Program-made: the position numbers and the translations under genes | Assembly: GCF_001426195.1 (NCBI RefSeq) | Contig: NZ_LMRS01000001.1 | Span: forward strand, 622,501 to 686,500 | Reading direction: 5' to 3' | DNA from: Sphingomonas sp. Leaf339 | GTDB taxonomy: Bacteria; Pseudomonadota; Alphaproteobacteria; Sphingomonadales; Sphingomonadaceae | DNA: 64,000 nucleotides | Part shown: positions 1-8,941 of the stretch, in pieces | Position numbering within the stretch: position 1 is the stretch's first letter | How the letters are laid out: each line of letters starts with the position of its first letter | Notes under the pieces: model-generated | Told to the model about the DNA's origin: nothing | The model's input: the letters and a program-made list of their open reading frames with translations, nothing else | Databases searched by the model: none

Positions 1-164
1 AGGCCGACGAGGCCCGCAACAAATCGATCCTTGATCGCATCCCCGCCGCCCGCTGGGGCGATGCCGACGATCTCGGCGGTGCTGCCGTCTTCCTCGCCAG
101 CAACGCGGCGAAATACGTGCAGGGTCACATCCTGGCGGTCGATGGCGGCTGGCTGGCGCGATAA
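1..164 (+). CDS. kduD: KduD-like SDR dehydrogenase, C-terminal fragment
   Basis: Only the last 53 residues are in the window; the frame starts at base 3 and stops with TAA at 162-164. The tail reads like the end of a short-chain dehydrogenase ([20 protein letters not shown], then [13 protein letters not shown]). The P-x-x-R-x-G and VDGG elements are typical of the SDR C-terminal substrate/cofactor region. The WLAR ending and the KDG kinase gene 66 bases downstream favour 2-dehydro-3-deoxy-D-gluconate 5-dehydrogenase (KduD), which interconverts keto-deoxy uronates in pectin or alginate breakdown. The SDR assignment is firm; the exact substrate is inferred from context. Confidence 0.65.
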   Translation, partial: ADEARNKSILDRIPAARWGDADDLGGAAVFLASNAAKYVQGHILAVDGGWLAR

Positions 165-230
165 TGATATCCCTCTTCCACCGGGAGAGGGACGCAGGCG
201 CAACGCGCCGAAAGGGTGAGGGTGGAAGGC

Positions 231-1241
231 ATGGCCAAGTTCCTGGCATTCGGCGAGATCATGCTGCGCCTGTCGCCACCGGGCCGCGAGCTGCTGCTCC
301 AGACCCCGCGCCTCGACGTGTGGGTCGCGGGCGCAGAGGCGAACGTCGTCACCCAGCTTGCCCGCCTGGGCCATGACGTCGGCATGGCGACGATCGTTCC
401 GGATAACGATCTCGGCCGTACCGCGATCACCACCTTGCGTGGGCACGGTGTCGATACTGGCACGATCGCGCTCGGCGGCGACCGGATGGGTCTCTATTTC
501 GTCACGTCCGGCGCCGGGCTGCGCGCGACGGAGGTCATCTACGATCGCGCATGGTCTTCGTTCGCCGAGGCACCGACCAGCGCCTGGCACTGGGATACGC
601 TGCTCGCCGGGGTCGACCGTTTCCACCTCTCCGGCATCACGCCCGCGCTCGGGCCCGTACCGGCGGAAAGCGCCATCGCCGCCGCCCGCGCGGCCACTGA
701 CCGCGGCATCCCCGTCTCGTTCGATGGCAACTGGCGCGGCAAATTGTGGGAGCGGTGGGATTCCAACCCCCGCCAGATCCTGACCCAGCTTGTCGAACAT
801 GCCGACCTGATGTTCGGCAACCACCGCGACATCGCCCTGCTGCTCGGCCGCGACGACTTCTCCGGAAATGGCGAGGACCGCCGCCGTCATGCCGCCGAAG
901 CCGCGTTCGATGCCTTTCCCCGGCTCCAGACGATCGCCTCGACCGCGCGCCATGTCGAACATGTCGATCTCCACCGCCTGTCCGCCCGCGTCGATTCGCG
1001 CGAGGGTCAGGCGCAGACCGAGGAGGTCGTGCTGGCCGGTATCGTCGATCGCATCGGCGGCGGCGACGCCTTCGCGGCGGGTGTCCTCCACGCGCTTCGC
1101 TCCGGCGGCGACATCGCCAACGCGGCGGCCACCGGTCTCGCACTGGCTGCCCTCAAACATTCGCTGCCCGGCGACGCCAGCCTCTTCCGCCAGCCCGATC
1201 TCGACGCCTATCTCGCCGGTGGCCTCGACGTCCGCCGCTGA
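231..1241 (+). CDS. kdgK: 2-dehydro-3-deoxygluconokinase (PfkB family)
   Basis: A 336-residue PfkB-type sugar kinase, predicted to phosphorylate 2-keto-3-deoxygluconate to KDPG, which then enters the Entner-Doudoroff aldolase step. The N-terminus (FLAFGEIMLRLSPPG) has the family's opening strand. The PfkB signature is at residues 273-281 (DRIGGGDAF), with D279 as the expected catalytic base. I chose ATG 231, preceded by a GGAAGG purine run, over an in-frame GTG at 216 that only adds RVEG-type sequence. It follows the KduD-like gene in the same direction, which supports a uronate-degradation pair. Family assignment is strong; specificity for KDG over other ketoses is inferred from that neighbour and overall resemblance. 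Confidence 0.82.
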   Translation: MAKFLAFGEIMLRLSPPGRELLLQTPRLDVWVAGAEANVVTQLARLGHDVGMATIVPDNDLGRTAITTLRGHGVDTGTIALGGDRMGLYFVTSGAGLRATEVIYDRAWSSFAEAPTSAWHWDTLLAGVDRFHLSGITPALGPVPAESAIAAARAATDRGIPVSFDGNWRGKLWERWDSNPRQILTQLVEHADLMFGNHRDIALLLGRDDFSGNGEDRRRHAAEAAFDAFPRLQTIASTARHVEHVDLHRLSARVDSREGQAQTEEVVLAGIVDRIGGGDAFAAGVLHALRSGGDIANAAATGLALAALKHSLPGDASLFRQPDLDAYLAGGLDVRR

Positions 1242-1392
1242 GCCATCTTGCCTCCGCAGGCGCTGTCCTACAGCCCCCGAAAAGCCTATGGCGTCATCAA
1301 GCATCGCTCTTTGACAAGGCGGACGGAAAAACGGCGGAAAACTGACGTTTTTGGCCTAACCTTAGCCTAACTTTCCGGCGTTCCGAGCGGCC

Positions 1393-2070
1393 TCAGCTTC
1401 GCTTCGCCACCACCCGACGCGCCGTCAGGATACGTATCGGGGCGATCAGCATCTGGCCCTTCATCGCCGGCGGCCCCGCGGTCGGCGACGTCGGCTCGCC
1501 CAGGATGTGGCGGACGATCTCCATCCCGCTCGTCACATGCCCGAACACCGCATAGCCCAGCTTGTCGCCCGTCGCGGCCGGGTTCGCATCCAGCGTCGGC
1601 ACCGATCCCACCATGATGAAGAAGTCGCCCCGTCCGCTCCCCGGCGCCGCCCGCCCCAGCGAGATCGCGCCGTCGTCATGCGTCAGGCCCGTCCTGGTCG
1701 TCGGTTCATGCGCGATCGGCGGATAGATTAGCTTGGTCGCATTGCGCACGCCGCCCTGGATCAGCCCCGCCTGACCCAGCTTCATCGCCCGGTAGAACGT
1801 CGTCCCGTCGAACCGCTTGCCGTCGACATAGCGCAGGAAATTGGCCGTCGTGATCGGCGCCCGCTCACGCTCAAGCTCCAGCACGATCGGCCCCTCGCTC
1901 GTCACGATCGTCACCCCGACCGTGGCATAGGGCTTGGGCGCAGGGGAGGGGGCCGGCAGCGGCACCGGTGTTGCCAGCGGAACCGGCGTCACCGCCGGCA
2001 CGGGCGCCACCTGCGGCGCGGCGGCGATGGTCAGGAGCGCGGGAGCGAGCAGCACGAATCGATGGTTCAT
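1393..2070 (-). CDS. exported cyclophilin-type peptidyl-prolyl isomerase
   Basis: A 225-residue protein with an N-terminal hydrophobic signal (VLLAPALLTIAAAP), a Pro/Ala/Val-rich linker to about residue 47, then a cyclophilin domain. Family landmarks are NFLRYVDGKRFDGTTFYRA, IQGG, the FFI(M)V segment in place of FFI, and GYAVFGHV. It should assist proline isomerisation during folding of periplasmic proteins. ATG 2070 has AGGG eight bases upstream and is preferred to GTG 2079, which starts just after the purK stop. It is the last gene of the leftward run from the lipoprotein at 6583. The WLDAANK stretch that binds cyclosporin in other members is not evident. Confidence 0.88.
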   Translation of the reverse strand: MNHRFVLLAPALLTIAAAPQVAPVPAVTPVPLATPVPLPAPSPAPKPYATVGVTIVTSEGPIVLELERERAPITTANFLRYVDGKRFDGTTFYRAMKLGQAGLIQGGVRNATKLIYPPIAHEPTTRTGLTHDDGAISLGRAAPGSGRGDFFIMVGSVPTLDANPAATGDKLGYAVFGHVTSGMEIVRHILGEPTSPTAGPPAMKGQMLIAPIRILTARRVVAKRS

Positions 2071-2080
2071 GCCATCCACC

Positions 2081-3135
2081 CTAGCCGCGCATTACCCGCG
2101 TCACATGCCCCATCTTGCGGCCCGGCCGCGCCGCACCTTTGCCATACAGGTGCAGATGCGCGCCCGGATCGACCAGCGCGTCCGCCCACGGATCGTCACC
2201 GATCAGGTTGTGCATCGTCACCGCCGACCCGGTCAGCGCGGTGGACCCCAGCGGCAAGCCACAGATCGCCCGGATATGGTTCTCGAACTGCGACGTCTCC
2301 GCCCCCTCCATCGTCCAGTGCCCGGAGTTATGCACCCGCGGCGCCATCTCGTTGAATACCGGCCCCTCGGCCGTCGCAAAGAACTCGCACGCCAGTACGC
2401 CGACATAGTCGAGCTCCGCCGCGATCCGGCCCGCCAGCGCCGTCGCCTCGTCCACCTGCGCCAGCACGGCGGTGGGCGCGGGCAGGGTGGAGGTGCGCAG
2501 GATCGCGTCCTCATGCACGTTCAGCGGCGCATCGTATCGCACCGTCGCGCCGTCCTGCCCGCGCACGATCAGGACCGAGAATTCATGCTCGAACGTGACG
2601 AACGCCTCCAGCACCGCCGGCCCGCCGATCGCCTCCCACGCCGAATCCGCATCGGCGGACGACGACAGCCGCACCTGCCCCTTGCCGTCATAGCCGAACC
2701 GCGCCGTCTTCAGCACCGCCGGCGTGCTGACATGCGCGATCGCCGCCTCCAGCGTCTCGCGACTGTCCACCGCCGCCCATCGCGCCGGCCGTCCACCGAC
2801 GCTCTCAACGAAGCGCTTCTCCGCGATCCGCTCCTGCGCCGCCGCCAACGCGCGGGGGTGCGGATGCACCGGCACCCGCTCCGCCAGCCATTCGACCGGA
2901 CCCAGCGCGATATTCTCGAACTCGTAGGTCACCACGTCGCACGCCTCGGCGAAGTCGGCCAGCACGATGCGATTGTGGTAATCGGCCCGTGTCAGGCTCG
3001 ACGCGGTCTGCGCCGCCACGCTCTCGCGATCGGGCGCCAGCACATGCGTGCGATACCCCAGTTGCGCGGCCGCGACCGCCAGCATCCGGCCCAGTTGCCC
3101 GCCGCCGAGGATACCGATCGTGGAACCCGGCTCGA

Positions 3136-3139
<4 letters not shown>
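2081..3139 (-). CDS. purK: N5-carboxyaminoimidazole ribonucleotide synthase
   Basis: A 352-residue ATP-grasp enzyme that converts AIR, ATP and bicarbonate to N5-CAIR in purine synthesis. It begins [20 protein letters not shown], the PurK N-terminal nucleotide-binding motif, and contains the ATP-grasp pieces [22 protein letters not shown] sequence and [15 protein letters not shown]. The ATG at 3139 overlaps the purE stop in an ATGA arrangement, so the two are translationally coupled; PurE takes the unstable N5-CAIR product. Upstream in-frame sequence ([13 protein letters not shown]) lies inside purE and is not needed. Confidence 0.95.
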
Positions 3140-3612
<473 letters not shown>

Positions 3613-3643
3613 GTCCGTCGCCTAGCGGGCGGCGATCCGCCGA

Positions 3644-4330
3644 TCAACGCTCTGACAGGTAATAGCGGTCGGTCGGGTTCAGATCGGCATCCAGTTCGTA
3701 CACGATCGGCTGGCCGGTCGGGATTTCCAACCCGGTGATCTCGTCGTCCGGAATGTTCGACAGATGCTTCACCAACGCGCGCAGCGAATTGCCGTGAGCG
3801 GAGATCAGCACTCGCTGCCCGTCCTTCAGCGCCGGCGCGATGCGCTCTTCCCAATAGGGCAGGACTCGCTCGATCGTATCCTTCAGGCTCTCGGTCGTCG
3901 GGATGGCGATGCCGGCATAGCGGCGGTCATGAGTCATATCGAACTCGCCACCCGGCTCGCTGACCGGCGGCGGCACGTCGAAGCTGCGGCGCCAGATCTT
4001 CACCTGATCCTCGCCGTGCCTGGCCACCGTCTCCGCCTTGTCGAGGCCGGTCAGGCCGCCATAATGCCGCTCGTTCAGGCGCCAGTCCTTCTCGGTCGGC
4101 AGCCACAACCGACCCATCGCCTCCAGCGCCAGGTTCAGCGTCTTGATCGCCCGCAATTGCAGGCTGGTGAAGGTCTGGTCGAAGTCGAGGCCCTTGGCCG
4201 CCATCAATTCGCCCGCCGCCCGCGCCTCGGCCGCGCCCTTCTCGGTCACATCCACGTCCCACCAGCCGGTGAAGCGGTTTTCCAGGTTCCAGGTCGACTG
4301 GCCATGGCGGATCAGGACGAGCTTGGGCAT
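3644..4330 (-). CDS. gpmA: 2,3-bisphosphoglycerate-dependent phosphoglycerate mutase
   Basis: A 228-residue cofactor-dependent phosphoglycerate mutase of glycolysis and gluconeogenesis. The phosphohistidine motif is near the N-terminus ([13 protein letters not shown]9), with the [11 protein letters not shown] segment, [10 protein letters not shown] and the second catalytic His region [15 protein letters not shown]. The start ATG 4330 has AAGGA upstream. Those bases lie inside the extended end of the preceding acetyltransferase gene, which now overlaps gpmA by 19 bases because of a nearby repeat (see 4349-4389). Confidence 0.96.
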   Translation of the reverse strand: MPKLVLIRHGQSTWNLENRFTGWWDVDVTEKGAAEARAAGELMAAKGLDFDQTFTSLQLRAIKTLNLALEAMGRLWLPTEKDWRLNERHYGGLTGLDKAETVARHGEDQVKIWRRSFDVPPPVSEPGGEFDMTHDRRYAGIAIPTTESLKDTIERVLPYWEERIAPALKDGQRVLISAHGNSLRALVKHLSNIPDDEITGLEIPTGQPIVYELDADLNPTDRYYLSER

Positions 4331-4830
4331 GCGGGTTCCTTACAGGTCGAGCGACATAAATCGCCTCGGAGCGTGAGCGACATAAATCGGTTATGAGGGC
4401 TGGGCTGATAGTCGGCGAACGGCCCGGCGTCCACGAAGCCCGCACTATGATACAGCGCGACGGCGGGTGCGTGCAGATCGGCGGTGCCGGTTTCGAGATG
4501 CAAGACGCGGTAACCCCGTGCCCGCGCCTCGCCGATAACATGCATCAGGAGCGCACGGCCAACACCCGTCCGCCGCGCCGCCGGGGCCGCGCGCATCGAC
4601 TTCACTTCGGCCTGTTCGCCGTCCAGCCGCTTCAGTGCGGCAAAGCCCGCCAGCATCTCGCCCCGCCACGCGGTCCAGAACGTCAGGTCCGGCGCCGACA
4701 GCCCCGTTGCATCCAGCGCAAACGCGAATTCGCGCATGTGCCCGCGCAGTTCGGTCAGGTGCATCGCCAGCAGCGGCGCGACATGCGCCGCCGCCGGATC
4801 GTCCTGCCGAATCACCAGTGGCGATGTCAC
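4312..4830 (-). CDS. GNAT N-acetyltransferase with frameshifted C-terminus
   Basis: A 172-residue GNAT-fold acyltransferase. The acetyl-CoA motif is visible ([20 protein letters not shown]), followed by LHLETG and LYHSAGF, as in small YsnE-like acetyltransferases. The GTG start at 4830 overlaps the carboxypeptidase stop in a GTGA arrangement. The usual ending RFMSL occurs, but a 15-bp direct repeat 26 bp apart has shifted the frame, so the protein continues through about 18 unusual residues, including two cysteines, into gpmA. Read in its own frame, the second repeat copy gives RFMSLDL and a TAA at 4340-4342, probably the ancestral end. Substrate unknown. Confidence 0.85.
   Translation of the reverse strand: MTSPLVIRQDDPAAAHVAPLLAMHLTELRGHMREFAFALDATGLSAPDLTFWTAWRGEMLAGFAALKRLDGEQAEVKSMRAAPAARRTGVGRALLMHVIGEARARGYRVLHLETGTADLHAPAVALYHSAGFVDAGPFADYQPSPHNRFMSLTLRGDLCRSTCKEPACPSSS
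4349..4389. repeat. 15-bp direct repeat, 26-bp period, in GNAT 3' end
   Basis: GAGCGACATAAATCG occurs at 4349-4363 and again at 4375-4389, separated by 11 bases. The 26-base period is not a multiple of three, so a duplication here changes the reading frame of the minus-strand acetyltransferase gene. Confidence 0.9.
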
Positions 4831-5975
4831 AGTTCGTCGATCATCCCGGCCAGCGTCTCCAGCATCGCATGCGCCAGCTTCTTTGACCGTTCGCCGCTCC
4901 AACCGAATTTAGGGTCGGCGTTCGGATCATGATCCTTGAACGGCATCTCCAGCGTCATCGACATCGCACCGAAGCGCTCGGCCAACTGGTTGGTCGACAT
5001 CGACAGATTGGCATTGCCCGGCGACGATTTGGTATAGCCCTTCTCGGTCTGGAAATCGGGCGTGTGGGCAGCAAGGCGACGGCCATAGTCGTAGAATTTC
5101 TCACCATGCGCATCTGTCCATGAGGGGATACCCTCATAGCCCGCGAGGAAATTGGCGGGGATCGCCTCGTCGCCATGCACGTCCATCGCCACATCGACGC
5201 CGGTCGCGTCCATCGCGTTACGCACGCACAGCACTTCCGGGCTGCGCTCCGGCGAGGGGGCATGCCATTCGCGGTTCAGGTTCACCCCCGCCGCATTGGT
5301 GCGCAGATGTCCGCGCCGCGTGCCGTCCGGGTTCATGTTCGGCACGACATGGAATGTCGCTTTGGCCAGCAACGCTGCGGTGACGGGATCAGTGGCATCG
5401 GTCAGCCGCTCCAGCGCGCCTTCCATCCACCATTCGGTCATCGATTCGCCGGGATGCTGGCGGCCATAGAGCCAGACCTGCTTGGGACCGGTGCCCACCG
5501 ACAGGTAATCGATCGCCCGCCCGTCGAGACTCTGGCCCAGCTCACGGTGACGCACGCCGGGCATCGCCGCGATGCGCGCGACCAGCGCCTCGTGCTGCTC
5601 CATCGTATAGGGCGCGAAATAGGCGAACCAGCCAAGCGAACGGTCCGCCGTCCACGTCCATTCCAGCACACCGTCGGCATAGTCTGTGTCGAGCATCCGC
5701 CACGCCAGCCGGTCGGTCGATCCGCGTACCTTGTACCCCGGCCACCCGAACGGATAGGCCGACTTGCCTGCATTCAAGATGCGGAACGTGATCGCCTGTC
5801 CGATCCGCGCACCGGCGATCCGGAAATAGAACCACTGGAAGAAGTCCGACTGGTGATCGGCGACGATCTCCAGATCGATTCGGCAGCCATCGGCCGCGTC
5901 GTCGATCGAGACGACGCGGATATTGCCGCCGTCAAAGGCGGCGTTGATGGCGAGGGGAGAGGAAGTGAGGGTCAT
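4827..5975 (-). CDS. M14 zinc carboxypeptidase, cytosolic-carboxypeptidase-like
   Basis: A 382-residue protein without a signal peptide. The N-terminal 120 residues form a beta-rich domain (FQWFYFRIAGARIGQ), followed by an M14 peptidase domain. The zinc site is visible as GRQHPGES (His and Glu) and MDVHGDE (His); FHVVPNMNPDG, the arginine-bearing NLNREW and the candidate catalytic Glu in MTLEMPF are also present. This two-domain layout is that of cytosolic carboxypeptidases (M14D), whose animal members trim tubulin tails. The bacterial substrate is unknown. It is coupled by four-base overlaps to the lipoprotein upstream and the acetyltransferase downstream. Confidence 0.9.
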   Translation of the reverse strand: MTLTSSPLAINAAFDGGNIRVVSIDDAADGCRIDLEIVADHQSDFFQWFYFRIAGARIGQAITFRILNAGKSAYPFGWPGYKVRGSTDRLAWRMLDTDYADGVLEWTWTADRSLGWFAYFAPYTMEQHEALVARIAAMPGVRHRELGQSLDGRAIDYLSVGTGPKQVWLYGRQHPGESMTEWWMEGALERLTDATDPVTAALLAKATFHVVPNMNPDGTRRGHLRTNAAGVNLNREWHAPSPERSPEVLCVRNAMDATGVDVAMDVHGDEAIPANFLAGYEGIPSWTDAHGEKFYDYGRRLAAHTPDFQTEKGYTKSSPGNANLSMSTNQLAERFGAMSMTLEMPFKDHDPNADPKFGWSGERSKKLAHAMLETLAGMIDEL

Positions 5976-6583
5976 TTCACCTCGATAGTGCGACCCGACT
6001 CACCCGGAAACCCCGTGAATAACGCATTGGCGAGCTTTGCCGCTTGCACGTCCGCATCGCCCTCCACCTTGCGCGGATCGCTCACCGCCTGCGCGCGGCC
6101 TTCCCACACGGGGGACTGGTCGGCCCGGCGCTTGATGGTGACGACCAGTTCGGTCACCACCAGCTCGCGCGGGCCGCCACCGCCGATCGGGAAGCCGATC
6201 CCGCCACCCAGACCGACACCGCCACCGCGACGCCCGCCGCTGAACGATCCGCCGCCCAGCCCGATCTGCACCGGCGACGATTTCGGCGGTCCCAGCCGGT
6301 TCGCGCGATTGAAGCCGACGGTCGCGACCAGCTGCGGCTGCGCACCCACCGCCGGCATCGCATAGCCGTTGCGCAGCAACTGCGTCTCTACGGCAGCGGC
6401 ATAGGTCTTGAACTCGATGCTCGCCGTACCCGTCGCCAGCGGTTCGACGCGGATCGTGCCGCGATCGACCGGCTCGCCCAGATGATAGCGAATCACTTCG
6501 GTCGGCGGCAATGCGCCACCGGTCGCGCAGGCCGACAGGGCCAGACCGAGGGGGAGCAGGGCGGTAAGCGGGCGGATGGACAT
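5972..6583 (-). CDS. DUF4136-type outer-membrane lipoprotein
   Basis: A 203-residue predicted lipoprotein. The start ATG 6583 has AAGGGG upstream and opens a signal (PLTALLPLGLALSACATGG) with lipobox LSAC. Further features are EVIRYHLG, a conserved FKTYAAAVE segment, a glycine-rich stretch of about 35 residues in the middle, and a C-terminal ELVVTELVVTIKRR strand pair. This matches the layout of DUF4136 proteins, which have no established function. Its stop overlaps the carboxypeptidase start (ATGA), and it is the first gene of the leftward run that ends with the cyclophilin. Longer upstream in-frame sequence is non-coding in character. Confidence 0.8.
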   Translation of the reverse strand: MSIRPLTALLPLGLALSACATGGALPPTEVIRYHLGEPVDRGTIRVEPLATGTASIEFKTYAAAVETQLLRNGYAMPAVGAQPQLVATVGFNRANRLGPPKSSPVQIGLGGGSFSGGRRGGGVGLGGGIGFPIGGGGPRELVVTELVVTIKRRADQSPVWEGRAQAVSDPRKVEGDADVQAAKLANALFTGFPGESGRTIEVK

Positions 6584-6656
6584 GGAAACCCCTTGAAAGG
6601 ACGGTGATCGAGCGAATGTTGCGAGGGCGTAACGCGCCAGAGCGGCGCTCCGTTGC

Positions 6657-6685
6657 TTGACTTGCACGTGATCGACCACTAGGCG
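6657..6685 (+). promoter_or_regulatory. candidate sigma-70-type promoter for rpmJ
   Basis: TTGACT at 6657-6662, a 17-base spacer and TAGGCG at 6680-6685 lie 41 bases before the rpmJ start. The -35 box is good and the -10 box poor, as is common in GC-rich alphaproteobacteria. Confidence 0.35.
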
Positions 6686-6725
6686 CCAGCGCTTTCCGAC
6701 ACCATTCGAACAGAAGCGCGAAACC

Positions 6726-6851
6726 ATGAAGATCCGCAATTCGCTGAAGTCGCTCAAGGACCGCCATCGCGATAATCGCGTGATCCGTCGTCGCGGCCGT
6801 ACCTACGTCATCAACAAGACGAACCGTCGTTTCAAGGCGCGCCAGGGCTGA
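6726..6851 (+). CDS. rpmJ: 50S ribosomal protein L36, zinc-independent form
   Basis: A 41-residue basic protein ([18 protein letters not shown], then [23 protein letters not shown]), recognisable as bacterial L36 of the large ribosomal subunit. It has no cysteine, so the C-x2-C...C-x4-H zinc ribbon of classical L36 is absent; this is the usual form in many alphaproteobacteria. It is monocistronic or read with the HAD gene 11 bases downstream, and is divergent from the DUF4136 lipoprotein. Confidence 0.95.
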   Translation: MKIRNSLKSLKDRHRDNRVIRRRGRTYVINKTNRRFKARQG

Positions 6852-6862
6852 TCCAGCCCGCG

Positions 6863-7474
6863 ATGCCGGTGTCGTCGGTCATCTTCGACATCGGCCGCGT
6901 CCTGTACGATTGGGACCCACGGTTCCTGTACGAGCGTCTGATCCCACGGGGTGAGGCGCTCGAATCGTTCCTGCGCGATGTCGTCACGCACGACTGGCAT
7001 TTCCAGCATGATGCTGGCCGCGACTTCGCCGATACATCGGCGGAGTTGGTCGCGCTGTATCCCCAGCATGCCGACCTGATCGCGGTGTGGGGGCCGAGTT
7101 TCGGCGATACCATTCCTGGTCCTATTCGCGGAATGCACGAGCTGGCCGCGCGGCTGGATGACGCCGGTGTGCCGCTGTTTGCGATCACCAATTTCAGCCA
7201 CGAATTCTTCCCGCCTTTTCGCGCAAAGGAAGCGGCGTTGTTCGACCGGTTTCGCGATATCGTCGTTTCGGGCGAAGAGAAGCTCGTGAAGCCGGATGCG
7301 ACGATCTATCGACTGGCGCTTGACCGCTTCGGCATCGATGCGGGCGATGCGGTTTTTATCGACGACAATGCGGCCAACGTTGCCGGTGCGCAGGCTGTCG
7401 GGCTGACAGCCATTCTGTTTACCGGTGTCGATGATCTGTTGCCGCGTCTGCGCGCGCTGGGACTGCCGGCTTAA
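6863..7474 (+). CDS. HAD-superfamily hydrolase (class IA, YihX-like)
   Basis: A 203-residue HAD phosphatase-like protein. Motif I is VIFDIGRVLYDWDP, with the nucleophilic Asp kept but the second position Gly instead of Asp, as in the YihX subgroup. Motif II is FAITNFS, motif III the Lys in SGEEKLVKPD and motif IV FIDDNAANVAGA. YihX-type members hydrolyse sugar phosphates, but this substrate is unknown. The stop overlaps the end of the convergent L,D-transpeptidase by four bases. Confidence 0.85.
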   Translation: MPVSSVIFDIGRVLYDWDPRFLYERLIPRGEALESFLRDVVTHDWHFQHDAGRDFADTSAELVALYPQHADLIAVWGPSFGDTIPGPIRGMHELAARLDDAGVPLFAITNFSHEFFPPFRAKEAALFDRFRDIVVSGEEKLVKPDATIYRLALDRFGIDAGDAVFIDDNAANVAGAQAVGLTAILFTGVDDLLPRLRALGLPA

Positions 7475-8055
7475 TAACCCATCACGGCGGCCAGCCGATC
7501 GCTATTGGCCTGCATCGTATCCGTGAGGAGAAGGGTCGGATCGAGCGTCCTGCCCTCGACATATTGGTCAGTCACGACGACGGTGCTACCCAGATCGGTG
7601 ACGGCAAACAGCTTCTTGGCGAAACTGCCTGGCAACCGGACGCAGCCATGCGAATCGGGGAAACCGGGATTGCGACCGGCATGCAGAGCGATGCCGTCCC
7701 ATGTCAGGCGCTGCATGAACGGCATCGGCGCGTCGTTATACAGGTTCGATTTGTGAACCTCGTTCTTCTGCAGGATGGGATAGATGCCGATGGGCGTTTC
7801 ATTGCCGTCCCTGCCGGTCGATACGCTCGACGCGGCGACCAGCGCTTCCCCACGATAAACGAACGCACGTTGCTGCGGAATGCTGACGACCACCGTTACC
7901 GGATCGGACGTGCCGGGATCGACCCAGACATAGCGATTCGGCTCCAGGGTTGCGGCGGCCTCTTCCACCATCGCACCCGTATCCGCAGCCATGGCGGGAG
8001 ACGTTCCTATCGCCATCGTTATGCACGCACCGATAGCAAGCCAGCCTGATTTCAT
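7471..8055 (-). CDS. L,D-transpeptidase (YkuD/ErfK family)
   Basis: A 194-residue exported protein with a signal peptide ending near TSPAMA. A YkuD domain follows, with TVVVSIPQQRAFVYRGE at its start, TPIGIYPILQK and the catalytic motif IALHAGRN...SHGCVRLP containing the nucleophilic Cys and His. Such enzymes form 3-3 peptidoglycan crosslinks or attach proteins to the wall. I chose ATG 8055 because the signal begins there; upstream in-frame residues are not hydrophobic. It is divergent from a second, distantly related YkuD-like gene at 8262. Confidence 0.92.
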   Translation of the reverse strand: MKSGWLAIGACITMAIGTSPAMAADTGAMVEEAAATLEPNRYVWVDPGTSDPVTVVVSIPQQRAFVYRGEALVAASSVSTGRDGNETPIGIYPILQKNEVHKSNLYNDAPMPFMQRLTWDGIALHAGRNPGFPDSHGCVRLPGSFAKKLFAVTDLGSTVVVTDQYVEGRTLDPTLLLTDTMQANSDRLAAVMGY

Positions 8056-8261
8056 ATGCTTACGCCTTTCGACCGTATCCATTTTCGACTTGTCAACGCC
8101 TGATCCGATGAAATGTGCCGGCATTACGCTGCGCGACAGGGCGGGGGATGTTTGCGGCGAATGGGGGCCGTAGCCGGAACAAGTGGCTCGGAAGGTTAAG
8201 AAAATTCAGGTGCTTTGTGCTATCGGGAGTCGCAAGGGGCTACCTGGTAATCGGGAAATCG

Positions 8262-8936
8262 ATGCACGATCACGATGTGGCGCGCGCAAGGCGCGCATTT
8301 TTAAAGACTGGCCTGACGCTGGCGGGAGCGATCGCAGTGCCAGGTGCCGTCGCCTGTGCGACCCGCGATATGAGTCAGATCGAACCGACCGCCCGGATCG
8401 CACCGGCACCGCTGGTGTCGGCTCGCGTGGTGCGTCCGGAATTGCTGCGTAACGCCTTAGCTGCCCTGAACCATCACGGAGCGCGGATCGCCCAGCGCGA
8501 CAGGATCGCGATTGCCGACTTCGCCGCCGGCTCCGATCAGCCACGGTTCCATCTCGTCGATCTCATCAGCGGCCGCAGCCAGTCGTTGCTGGTCGCGCAT
8601 GGCAGCGGGTCCGATCCCGCCCACACCGGTTATGTCGAGCGCTTTTCCAATGACTTCGATTCAAACGCCTCGTCCGAGGGGGCGTTCGTCACCGCCGATT
8701 ACTATGTCGGCAAGCATGGCCGGTCGCAGCGGTTGATCGGTCTGGACCCCACCAATTGCAACGCGATGGGCCGAGCGATTGTTGTTCATTCGGCGTGGTA
8801 CGCGAATCCCGACATGATCCGGACCCACGGCGTTCTTGGCCGCAGCCAGGGCTGCTTCGCGGTCGGAGAGGACGATCTCGACCGCGTCTTCGCCAACCTT
8901 GGCTCCGGCCGGATGATTTATTCCGCCAAGGTCTGA
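8262..8936 (+). CDS. Tat-exported murein L,D-transpeptidase-like protein
   Basis: A 224-residue protein whose N-terminus (RARRAFLKTGLTLAGAIAVP) resembles a twin-arginine signal with the RRxFLK pattern, followed by GAVACA, which could be a lipidation or cleavage site. The remainder matches the murein L,D-transpeptidase catalytic-domain family (YkuD_2-like): HLVDLISGRSQSLLVAHGSG, GAFVTADYYVGKHG and the catalytic stretch THGVLGRSQGCFAV with the Cys. ATG 8262 starts at the signal. Role in peptidoglycan crosslinking is inferred. It ends six bases before the convergent membrane protein. Confidence 0.82.
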   Translation: MHDHDVARARRAFLKTGLTLAGAIAVPGAVACATRDMSQIEPTARIAPAPLVSARVVRPELLRNALAALNHHGARIAQRDRIAIADFAAGSDQPRFHLVDLISGRSQSLLVAHGSGSDPAHTGYVERFSNDFDSNASSEGAFVTADYYVGKHGRSQRLIGLDPTNCNAMGRAIVVHSAWYANPDMIRTHGVLGRSQGCFAVGEDDLDRVFANLGSGRMIYSAKV

Positions 8937-8941
8937 CAGGG

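Noticed and set aside
1242..1392. GCCTAAC-type short repeats between kdgK and the cyclophilin gene
   Set aside because: Only two short copies, with no hairpin or known element.
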